This document shows positions 56,262-64,000 of a stretch of DNA of 64,000 nucleotides, piece after piece. The notes under the pieces were generated by a model that was not told where the DNA came from, made no database searches, and saw only the letters and a program-made list of their open reading frames with translations. Source of the DNA: Symbiodinium natans (lineage: Eukaryota > Sar > Dinophyceae > Suessiales > Symbiodiniaceae); contig CAJNDS010000042.1 of NCBI GenBank assembly GCA_905221605.1, forward strand, positions 110,001 to 174,000. The letters are read 5' to 3'. How positions within the stretch are numbered: position 1 is the stretch's first letter; every line of letters starts with the position of its first letter. The position numbers and the translations under genes are program-made.

Positions 56262-56335
56262 GGATCTCGCGCGCGGTCGCCAAGTCACTCTCCAGCTCGT
56301 CCACGCGCCGCTTCCACTCGAGCATCGTCTCCCGG
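56262..56335 (-). CDS. Coiled-coil exon (LEWKRRVDELESDL)
   Basis: Reads ETMLEWKRRVDELESDLATA on the minus strand with clear heptad spacing of Leu and Val. Short, single copy, stop three codons later. The other frames show no such pattern. It belongs with the similar segments up to 57,761. Confidence 0.5.
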
Positions 56336-56454
56336 CCCTTCGTCCTTGGCTAGAGTCACTGGAGTCTCGAGCCCTGCCCTGCCTGAGCGGGAGCGTTCAG
56401 GATTTTACAAGCTTCGTCGCATTGCAGCTATCAAGCTGCCACGCTTGGTGCCAT

Positions 56455-56520
56455 GTACTCCTCAGCAGTCCAAGTAGCTCATCCCTCTTTCGAAAATCAA
56501 TCTCCTCTTGCATCCTGAAG
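56455..56520 (-). CDS. Coiled-coil exon (MQEEIDFRKRDELLGLL)
   Basis: Charged helical segment MQEEIDFRKRDELLGLLRS on the minus strand. It lies between two other coiled-coil segments and is consistent with a small exon of the same gene; exact borders are not determined. Confidence 0.45.
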
Positions 56521-56591
56521 CAGGTCTGTCTCTTTGGTGAAACAAACGCATGCCACCTGCGCCGAAATTACAAGCATGCCCCAACGCCTTG

Positions 56592-56680
56592 AAGCCGCCT
56601 TTTGCAGCTCCATGTTCTGCTGAAGCTGCTCCTCGAGTCGATCGGAAACCATGTTCAGCTCGTCCTCTAAAGCAGCCTCA
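56592..56680 (-). CDS. Coiled-coil exon (EDELNMVSDRLEEQLQQNMEL)
   Basis: Reads ALEDELNMVSDRLEEQLQQN followed by MELQKAASR, a textbook heptad pattern. Single copy, minus strand. It is the strongest coiled-coil signal of this region. Confidence 0.6.
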
Positions 56681-57069
56681 CGGCACCACGGCCAACAAAA
56701 AAGAGCACAACGAAGGCTTGGCTGCTCAACAGAAGAGTCCCCAAAACAATGTTTCTCGCCCTCCGGAAAATGCGATTAACATATACGCCGCTACAGGCCA
56801 AACCTTTTTCTCTTTACGACAGCCAAGAAGGTCCACTTCAAACCCAAGCCATAATTATTCACTACGAGGCATCATTCTGGGGCGGCTGGTCTGAGCACGA
56901 AACACATGCACAAGGGCAAAGGAATTGCATGGCCGGCCTGCTCAGCTTCACATTGGGCCAGACGCTCTTCCGCGCGCGCTGCGCGGCCTGCAGTAGGAAA
57001 CAGCGTCACCGCATCCACAGCCACCATCAGGCGCGACTCTACTCACAGCATCAGGGCTTTTGGACTTCC

Positions 57070-57150
57070 GTCGAGGCGCGAGTCTGGCGAGCTGCCACTG
57101 CTTTCATCAATTGCTGCTCACGCAGATTGGCTGCCTCACAAAATTTGAGG
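57070..57150 (-). CDS. Coiled-coil exon (ANLREQQLMKAVAARQ)
   Basis: Reads ANLREQQLMKAVAARQTRA after a possible acceptor at its right edge. Same strand and style as the neighbouring coiled-coil exons. Confidence 0.45.
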
Positions 57151-57379
57151 CTTGCGGTCACGTCCTACTGCAGCCCGATCGTGGCACCTAGTCACAGTCT
57201 GCACGCGACTCACAGGCCGAAACTTCATCCTTCTCGAATCCGCCGGCCTTGGCATCTCTGAATTCGCAAAGTAGCCGGCCATGCTCCTCCTAGCCGCGCA
57301 GGGGCGCAGGAATTATCAGGGCGCAGGCATTCTCAGGGCGCAGGCATCATCGGGGTCCGGAAAGCAAGCAAAGCCAAGC

Positions 57380-57484
57380 GGTTTCGGCAAGTTGCTGGCA
57401 TGCGGTGTGGTCCTTGTAGGAATCTTGCGTGGCCTTCATGGTCTGCCAGGTCTTCCTTGCCCTGGTGTCGGGAAGCAGCTCAAG
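57380..57484 (-). CDS. Helical exon (ARKTWQTMKATQDSYKDH)
   Basis: After a CCCCACAG acceptor at 57,485 it reads LELLPDTRARKTWQTMKATQ, then DSYKDHTACQQLAETAW. Helical and charged; likely the same gene as the coiled-coil exons. The phase with the next upstream exon does not fit directly, so another exon may lie between. Confidence 0.45.
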
Positions 57485-57660
57485 CTGTGGGGCAACAAGC
57501 AACCGTGCGTTCACACAACTGGGTCTTCGGCATTTCTTTTGCTTTCTGGCAATCCAACTCCCACTTGCAGCACCTCGCTCTTTACTTATGGCACGACATG
57601 GCATGACCGCTCTGCATAGAAATGCGCAGAAAGGCTTCCCACACTTCTTCTAAATCTTAC

Positions 57661-57761
57661 GCAGCCAGGAAAGGCCAAGGAGCTGGTCCCTCTCGGCTTT
57701 CAGCTGCAGCTGAAGCTGCCGGATCTCAGCTTCAAGCCTGCGTTTTGCAGGGGCGAGGGTC
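57661..57761 (-). CDS. Coiled-coil exon (LEAEIRQLQLQLKAERDQLL)
   Basis: Starts at an AG-G acceptor (57,761) and ends at a GTAAGA donor (57,660). It reads KRRLEAEIRQLQLQLKAERD and continues QLLGLSWL. It shows strong heptads and both splice signals, which makes it the best defined exon of this gene. Confidence 0.6.
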
Positions 57762-57905
57762 CTTCACACTCCAGTTCTCCAGCAGCTAGTGCTTCCTAAC
57801 TTCCTTTCGCCAGCGCGGTCGAGGCGCTCCGCTGACGTGTCCTGTCACTGTGAGATATCGCATCACACGGAGTGGCGTGTTTGTTTGCACATGTTTGCAC
57901 AGAAT

Positions 57906-58151
57906 TCATGAGGAAGCAAGGGTAGGCTTTGCCGCCAGGAGAAACTGGTGTACGACATCGGCAAGTCCCGCTGAACATCGAAAACACGAGACCAATTGCA
58001 TCGCTTTCTTCTTTTCCTGCCGTCCTCTGAACAGGCCGTACTGCAAGTACCAGACGAGCTGGGAGATGAACTCGGCCCATCCTGCCTCCGCGAGCGAATG
58101 GCTCCAGCCCGACAATGGCTTGGATTGGGATTCTCTAAGACGGCCCAGCAC
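57906..58151 (-). CDS. Probable exon, unknown (WAEFISQLVWYLQYGLF)
   Basis: Open minus-strand frame reading GWAEFISQLVWYLQYGLFRG followed by RQEKKKAM. A competing overlapping frame exists, so borders are uncertain. It lies upstream of the coiled-coil exons in transcript direction and may be the 5' part of that gene. Confidence 0.35.
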   Translation of the reverse strand: MLGRLRESQSKPLSGWSHSLAEAGWAEFISQLVWYLQYGLFRGRQEKKKAMQLVSCFRCSAGLADVVHQFLLAAKPTLASS

Positions 58152-58820
58152 CGGAGACTACATCCGTCAGCAGAACCCCGGAAGCCCTGTGTAGGCTTGC
58201 TCGGCGTGCGCTGTGCCACATGCAGCAATCGGCAACCTGCGGCTTCCTTTTGAGAACTTTTTTTCGCAGTTCCCACATGAAGTTAGGCAAAAAGCATTCC
58301 CTGCCCTCCCCGGGTCATCCCGTGGAGCCCGACTCCGGCCGATTTCAGCTAAGGGTCTCCGCGCTTGGATGCACGTCAGGGCCAGCGATGGCCGCCAGGC
58401 CAGGCCAACTCGAGGCGGCTGCAGGTTTCCAAAGCTGCCATTGCACAGCGTCCACCGGCGACATACCGCTCACCCTGTTGGCAAAGAAGCCCTGGTTTGG
58501 AGCTCACTGAATAGCACCTACTCTCGTGCCGAGGGCTTGAAGGCCCGGAGAGGAGTACCAAGAGCGGTTCAAACATGAAGCTCCGTCGAAGAAAAGTCCT
58601 GCGAACTGCCAGCGCTACGACCACCGCCAATATCCCCCGTAAAATAACCATTCGATGAGGTTGGGAAGAACGACTGGAATGTCACCAGAGACCAACCTGA
58701 GCTAGACGTTGGATGAACTTCCTTTGAGCCGTTGTCATGCTACCCGGCGCGTATAGCCTAGTCACCCTACGGGCCTACTCCTCAACCGTGAGGAGAAACT
58801 ACTTCGACTGCACTGCGGAC
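58152..58820. other. Mostly unassigned single-copy sequence
   Basis: Apart from the repeat-derived LQALGT exon scrap at 58,520-58,580 I see no supported gene. The upstream end of the coiled-coil gene may lie here. Confidence 0.4.
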
Positions 58821-59240
58821 GCATAGGGCTGCCTTAACATGCTGTCCGTTGCTTCAGCAATGCTGCCGGCTTCCGAGTTGCGGGAACATGACTTAAAGAA
58901 TTCTAGGCGACTTTGACATTTGGGATTGTGGATTGGAGGGGTTTGCCCCCCAACGGTCAGCCTGAGTCCAGCTGAGGCGAGCGAGGAGCGAGGAGCGGAG
59001 ACCTGCAGAAGTGCCATGGTGACAATCGCTCAGCCCTTTGGGGCTTCGGGGTCTAGGGGGGGGCTCGTTGTTGTTGTTACACCGCGAAACTTGCGATGCG
59101 CAGCAGGGAGACCTTGTCGCGTGGTGGCTGAAAGTGCAGCACTTCCGGAGGCAAAGCAGACTGAAAGCACAGAGAGGGCCCTCCGAACTTCACAAAGCCT
59201 TAAACTTAAACCCTAAACCCGTAACCTTACATGACTAAAG
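58520..59240. repeat. Scattered fragments of the repeat unit (U6)
   Basis: Two short stretches resemble the unit. Positions 58,520-58,580 match 50,095-50,155, including an exon frame ending LQALGT. Positions 58,840-59,220 match U4 41,310-41,650 and U1 1,120-1,340. The order is not that of the intact unit. These are the rightmost traces of the array and lie inside otherwise single-copy DNA. Confidence 0.6.
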
Positions 59241-59930
59241 CCGCAGACTGTGCTGCGCCGTGACCAAGCACTGACGCATTGAATCTGCTTTGACGTGTTT
59301 AGTGGGACACTCAGCGAATTTGAACCCTATGTAGTGGGACACTCTTGCGTATGAGATCTCAGCCATCGACACGAGGCTTAGAGATACTGTGTATCTGCAC
59401 GAGGCCAAATATAGCCACTAGTTGAGGTGAACACGTTTTCAAGGGTGTGCTAGGCTACTCTGTTGCGCCCAAGAGTAAAGAACCGTTAAACCCTAAACGC
59501 CCTTCAACTCGTAATTGCTAAAGCCCTAAAACCCTGACACTCCTACAGTCCAGCAGACTCCGTAGAGCCGGAATTCGGCTCAAAGGCTGCGCCCCCACGG
59601 ATGTCGCGGGCTTCAAATACCGCGGAAACGAGACCCTCACGGCCATGCATTCAGGCTTCGGGTTTAGGGGTTAAGTTTCAGGCTTTATAGGGTTTAGGGT
59701 TTAGGGGCTATAGGGGTCAGGGAAGGAGGTTGGGCAAGTGGCTTGAGGGCCGTGTCTATTGAAGAGCTGGACATTTGCACCCTACCTGTGCTGCCAATTC
59801 TAGTTCCTTGCTGGAGATGTTCCTCCCTGGCTGATTCGTAGTGGAGCAAGGAACTGAGGCATCCAAAACAGAAGAGGAACTACGCTGGCCTGGGTAGCTC
59901 GTGCTCGAAGTGCTGAACAACCCTAAACCC
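59240..59930. other. Non-coding subtelomere-like sequence
   Basis: Scattered single CCCTAAA and TTTAGGG words (for example 59,205-59,217, 59,488-59,496 and 59,688-59,705) in otherwise unremarkable DNA. No supported gene. Confidence 0.5.
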
Positions 59931-59957
59931 TGAACCCTAAACACTAAAACCTAACAA

Positions 59958-60107
59958 ATCCTAAACCCTAAACCCTAAACCCTAAACCCTAAACCCTAAA
60001 CCCTAAACCCTAAACCCTAAACCCTAAACCCTAAACCCTAAACCCTAAACCCTAAACCCTAAACCCTAAACCCTAAACCCTAAACCCTAAACCCTAAACC
60101 CTAAACA
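59958..60107. repeat. Pure CCCTAAA array (21 copies)
   Basis: About 147 bp of essentially perfect CCCTAAA on the plus strand, the C-rich strand of Arabidopsis-type telomeric repeat. Sequence continues for 3.9 kb to the right, so this is an interstitial telomeric array. Its purity contrasts with the drifted arrays at 40,440 and 60,920. Confidence 0.97.
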
Positions 60108-60109
60108 AA

Positions 60110-60915
60110 CCCGCACCTCCCATTTGGCTGTAGCATAGTCCCAAAACAGGATACGCACTCAAAGCCGCACACGGTAATTACTCTGCCCAGGCCTTCAGAA
60201 AAGGAAAAGGCTGAGGCCACACACAAGGCATCACCTTTCTGAATGAAGCACCCCAGCCTAACCTCCAAGGATCAGCTGCATGCATCGGATGGTTTAGGGA
60301 TGCTAGGGCGTGCAAAGGGTTTAGGGCTCAGCTGTTTTGAGATTTAGCAGTAATTGGACTGAACCTCGCGTCACAGCTTTCCTTCGACATAAATGGGGTT
60401 CTCTTGTTAAGGACTTTGATTTCGCCCTATTGGCGTAACTGAGTTTCAGCTCCTTAAATAAAACGAAGTAACCCGACTTGAAAGAATACTTTCACCCTAA
60501 ACCCTGAAGCCTTGACCCTAAACCCTAGACCCTAGACCCTCTATCCTGAAGCTTTCAAAGGCGAGGTCTTGCTCGATTCACTGCTCACGGGGCCCTTCAG
60601 TCGTGCGCGCGAGTCAACGTTGCAATCAGCCTCAAGGGTTTGCATTGTTTGGGGATTAAGGTTCGGTGTTCAATGCAAGCTCCAAGGGGTGTGTTGTTCT
60701 TTTCTTCGGGTGGGAGGCTACCCTGAATCCTAGTTAACACTAAACCCTAATTTCGATAAACGCCCCCAACCCGAAACATAGAAACATGAGAAAATTAGAA
60801 AGCCCTTGAAGGGGGAACTGAAATCAGGTCTGATGTCAGGTCTATGCCTTTCCCCCCATTGTCCAAAGGTTCATACCGGGAGCCCTGGGAAGATTTTTAC
60901 TGGATTGTTCAAAAA
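60110..60915. other. No gene seen
   Basis: About 800 bp with isolated CCCTAAA-like words (60,490-60,545) and no supported coding or RNA feature. Confidence 0.5.
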
Positions 60916-60922
60916 GGAAAGG

Positions 60923-61045
60923 GGTTAGGGTTTAGGGCTTAGGGTTTAGGGTTTAGGGCTTAGGGCTTAGGGCTTAGGGCTTAGGGCTTAGGGTTTAGGG
61001 TTTAGGGTTTAGGGTCTAGAGTTTGGGGTTTAGAATAGGGTGAGG
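60923..61045. repeat. TTTAGGG/GCTTAGG array
   Basis: About 14 heptamers alternating between TTTAGGG and GCTTAGG blocks, G-rich strand on plus, opposite in sense to the array at 59,958-60,107. Together the two point toward each other with about 0.8 kb between. Confidence 0.9.
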
Positions 61046-61700
61046 GTTAGGAATGCAACTTTTAAGACTAGGTTAAAGGCATGGTATAATTCGGGCTTAG
61101 GACTTTGAAACATCGACCCTACACCAGGGCGTCGAAGATTTCACAGGCTGGGGTGGGTCAACATCTCGCCACGCACAATATGACAAAGCAGAAAAGAATG
61201 CCTCTGTAAATGAGACTTGGTGCCACAGGACAAGCTGAAGCCCAAACAGCCTGAATCCAAACAAACCCTAAACCCCAAGCCCTACACCCCAAGCCCTGAT
61301 GAACATTGGTGCCCTGTAGACCCCTCTTTGATGGGACGCCAAACAGTTAGCGTATTACGAACCCGAAAATTACGGGACCTGGATTCCGATGTATTCCTAA
61401 ACCCCACAATGCACTGAAACGCTTCAATCCTTACGGCGCGAGCATGGCTACTGCAGGTTGGCCACGCAAAAACCCTCTGATGACCTTCCGAAATAAGCCA
61501 AAGGAACATGCAAACACATCTCAAAGAGGTCAAAGGACAATTAAGGGTGGGCAGTTGCTGTGTAGATAAGCCTCTTATACACCGAATTGGTTCCCATACA
61601 TTTTCAGAGAGACTACCAAACAACTTCTCTAGAATGCTAAACCCTAAACCCTAAACCCTCTTGTCAGTTTCGTATTTGAACCTTATGATCTTCGTCGGCA
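61046..61700. other. No gene seen
   Basis: Single-copy sequence with two short CCCTAAA or CCCCAAGCCCT clusters (61,265-61,300 and 61,636-61,660). No supported gene on either strand. Confidence 0.5.
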
Positions 61701-61704
61701 ATGC

Positions 61705-61880
61705 TTGTTTTTTTGTGGGCAATGGTCATTTTTCGTGGGCAATGGTCATTTCTTCGTGGGCAATGGCCATTTCTTCGTGGGCAATGGTCATGTTTCGTGG
61801 GCAATGGCCATTTCTTCGTGGGCAATGGTCTTGTCGTGGGCAGTGGTCATTTTTCGTGGGCATGGTAATTTTTCGTGGGG
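61705..61880. repeat. 21-bp tandem repeat (GTGGGCAATGGTCATTT)
   Basis: About eight copies of a 19-21 bp unit, with differences mostly in the TTTTTC/TTTCTTC spacer. Open frames reading VGNGHF-like repeats follow from the 21-bp length and are not evidence of a gene. Confidence 0.9.
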
Positions 61881-61924
61881 TTTAGGGTTTCGGGTTTAGG
61901 GTTTGGGGTTTCGGGGCCCCGTCT

Positions 61925-61980
61925 CTTGCCCCGCCCCCCCCCCCACTCTTGCCCCCCCCCCCCCCCCCCTCCCCCCTCCA
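61925..61980. repeat. Poly-C-rich tract
   Basis: C runs interrupted by CTCTTG words, at the border between telomere-like words (61,880-61,915) and the next repeat. Confidence 0.8.
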
Positions 61981-62100
61981 GGGCTGAGGGTCTCAAGGGT
62001 TGAGGGTCGGGTCTCAGCAGGGTCTCAAGGGTTGAGGGTCTCGAGGGTTTAGGGTCTCAAAGGTTGAGGGTCTCAACGGTTTAGGGTCTCAAGGGTTCAG
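61981..62100. repeat. GGGTCTCAAGGGTTGA tandem repeat
   Basis: About seven copies of a 16-18 bp unit, GGGTCTC(A/G)A(A/G)GGTT(G/T)A. The GGGTTTAGGG variant inside it suggests descent from telomere-like words. Confidence 0.8.
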
Positions 62101-62147
62101 GACGTGCGCTGGTGGTTCACGTGCCCGAGGGCGGGGTGGGGTGACTG

Positions 62148-62290
62148 CAGGGGAAACGTTCCGTAACAAAGTGGCGCTTTTTTTGAAGGGGAAACATGTT
62201 TTTGCGAAGGGGACACGCTCCGTAACAAAGTGCGCGCTTTTTTGAAGGGACAACGCTCCGTAACGCTCCGTAACAAAGTGGCGCTGTTTA
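62148..62290. repeat. CGTTCCGTAACAAAGTGGCGC repeat
   Basis: Three to four imperfect copies of a unit of 35-40 bp containing CTCCGTAACAAAGTG and GCGCTTTTTT, in direct orientation. Unlike the surrounding repeats it has no telomere-like words. Function unknown. Confidence 0.8.
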
Positions 62291-62924
62291 TAAAGAATAT
62301 GTTCGGATGTGGTGGGATTCATTGGGCGGGTGGGTGTTGGTCGAGAGAATGGCTGAACTAGACCTGCTGAACCCTAAACCCTAAACCCTAAACCAACCCC
62401 AATCCCTAAAACGCTAACAGCTGCAAAGGCTCAATTCCACCGGGAGGGAGTTGCATTAGGTGACGTCAAGAGCAAACCTAGACTGTCGAGTTGCCGACAC
62501 GGGGGTGAAACTCTACCCGGGGATGACATTTTGGGTTTTGTGGTTTCGTGTTTGACGGCTTGGGGTTTAAGGCTCTGTTGCACGTCTGACAGCAGAACAA
62601 CACATGCCCATGCGATAAACTGAAACAACGCGAGGAGTGGACAAGCAGCCGGCGGTCAGGCAGGGGCGCGGAAGTGGAAATCCAAGAAGCGGAAAATCAG
62701 AAAAGCGGAAACAACCACAAGCAGAAAAGCGGAGAAGCATAATTACAAGCGGAGTAAGGTGAGACCAGAGGGCGTGAAAACATGGCCAACAAAACAAAAC
62801 ACAAAAAGCAAAATCCACAAGAAAAACAGAAAAAATAGATACATCTATATATATACCTGGGTCTCCAAAAGACCCTATTACTTTTGGTTGTTTGGAAAAA
62901 ACCGGGTTTTTTAGGAAACGCCCG

Positions 62925-63125
62925 TAAAAAAAACAAACGCCCGTAATACGGGAAACGCCCGTAATTCCGAGATCGGGGAGGATTAGGATTTTACGGGAAA
63001 CGCCCGTAATTCCGAGACCGGGGAGGATTAGGATTTTACGGGAAACGCCCGTAATTCCGAGATGGGGGAGAATCAGGATTTTACCGGAAACGCCCGTACT
63101 TGCAAAATCGGGGAAATGAGAATTC
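62925..63125. repeat. 45-bp repeat with GGAAACGCCCGTAA core
   Basis: Four to five copies of a unit of about 46 bp: GGAAACGCCCGTAATTCCGA, then GATCGGGGAGGATTAGGATTTTAC. The same core (CGCCCGTAA) returns at 63,803-63,852. A minus-strand open frame with ITGVSRKILILP repeats results from the unit and I do not regard it as a gene. Confidence 0.9.
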
Positions 63126-63294
63126 GGCATAATAAAATGTACCAATACAACCCACCAAGCACCAAGCTTATAGTGAAGCCTGAACCCTGTCCCCTTCCAG
63201 CTCCTGCAAGGTTGAAGGGTTTAGGGGTTTAGAGAGGGAACACAGGAATGCTCCGGCGAACCCAACTGTAAAATCCGAGCCACAATCCTTCTCA

Positions 63295-63525
63295 AACCTT
63301 TCCCGAAGCCCTGTATAGACCAACGATATATGGACCTGCCCAAGCGACGCTTATCAGGAGACTTGATAACCCCGGACCCCAGAGACCCTAAGCCTCAGCC
63401 AACCTTTCTCGAAGCCCTGTATAGCACAACAATATAGGTTATTCTGAGTCTTTAACACCAACCCTGCCGACCCCCAAGCACAAGCGACACTTATTATGAG
63501 AAGACGAAACAAACCCCAGACCCTA
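63295..63525. repeat. Two diverged copies of a unit of about 105 bp
   Basis: The words CCCGAAGCCCTGTATAG and, 45-90 bp later, CAAGCGACGCTTAT are repeated near 63,305 and 63,410 with differences. Two copies only. Confidence 0.6.
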
Positions 63526-63790
63526 AGCCTCAGGACTTGCAGGGTTTATAGGTTGGGGTGGGGTTGGGGTATAACGGTTCTGGCACACGACCGTATATGA
63601 GGAGACCCTGTAGACAAACCCATATAAGCCCTATTCACCATATAAGCTCCAGCCAGGACTTCCGAGGGGTTTGGGGTATAGGTGTGGGTTGAATTGGACC
63701 GGATTTGTTAACCTCATTTTTCGTTCCCTTGCCACGACAGTTGCGAAGTTGGACTGTTTTTTCCAGCTGCTAGGATCGCTAGGATCGGCA
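63526..63790. other. No gene seen
   Basis: Single-copy sequence with one GGGGTTGGGGTATA stretch; nothing assignable. Confidence 0.4.
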
Positions 63791-63794
63791 ATAG

Positions 63795-64000
63795 CAGCCC
63801 AGACGCCCGTAATCTTTATTAAACGCCCGTAAAAACCCGTAATTCGCCCGTAAACTTGTTGATTTAGGCTTTCCGTGGGGTTTCCGTGGGCCCTTACGGA
63901 AAGAATCCACGCAAAAACGCCCATAAAAAACCGTAAAAAAGCCGTAAAAAACCGTAAAAAACCGTAAAAAACCGTAAAAAACCGTAAAAATCCATAATTG
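63795..64000. repeat. CGCCCGTAA words passing into AAAAACCGT array
   Basis: Four CGCCCGTAA words (63,803-63,855), then GTTTCCGTGGG words, then at least seven tandem AAAAACCGT or AAAAAACCGT units that run into the window end. The array continues beyond 64,000. Confidence 0.9.

Noticed and set aside
61661-61899. Plus-strand frames with VGNGHF repeats
   Set aside because: Product of the 21-bp tandem repeat; the homogeneous frame is expected from a unit length divisible by three.
62567-63145. 192-codon minus-strand frame with ITGVSRKILILP repeats
   Set aside because: The repeats come from a DNA tandem repeat of about 46 bp, and the rest lacks recognisable protein character.

Overview
This window looks like nuclear DNA of a dinoflagellate, most like Symbiodiniaceae. 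(1) Every protein-like exon I can support lies on the minus strand for about 58 kb. (2) The exons are tiny (35 to 100 bp). Where a protein family fixes the reading frame, intron donors are GC about as often as GT, and all twelve acceptors I placed in one gene read AG followed by G. That GC donor/AG-G pattern is known from dinoflagellates. (3) Arabidopsis-type CCCTAAA/TTTAGGG repeats occur as a pure array, as drifted arrays and as short seeds. The genus is inference.

Layout: positions 1-54,330 are five diverged direct copies (U1-U5) of one unit, about 17 kb when complete. U1 is 1-16,900. U2 is 16,970-31,450, and its first 8 kb is nearly identical to U1. U3 is 31,500-39,620 and has lost most of its left half. 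U4 is 39,720-49,370 and U5 49,360-54,330; both lack the kinase part. A sixth scrap lies near 58,520-59,240. Position 54,330 to about 58,660 is single-copy and holds short minus-strand exons of one or two genes, several of them coiled-coil. From 59,240 to the end there is only subtelomere-like sequence: a 21-copy CCCTAAA array, drifted TTAGGG-like tracts and several unrelated tandem repeats.

Gene content: each complete unit carries, at its right (5') end, exons of a CAMK-like (AMPK/SNF1/MARK-type) serine/threonine kinase. I could order these from the nucleotide-binding region to subdomain XI. Further left lie about a dozen conserved, mostly helical exons of unknown function that may be the tail of the same gene. 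The copies are not equivalent. K1 (U1) and K3 (U3) keep the catalytic Asp, Asn and DFG but read HGD instead of HRD. K2 (U2) has lost the metal-binding Asn and Asp. K0 (U1) and K0' (U2) are frameshifted partial copies.

The most unusual observation is seven fold-back palindromes (arms about 33-65 bp, loops from 1 to about 95 nt). Each is present in one repeat copy, with a homologous copy that is not palindromic or is palindromic in a different form. Several turn kinase exons back on themselves. This suggests recurrent snap-back or template-switch events as a route of gene decay in this array.
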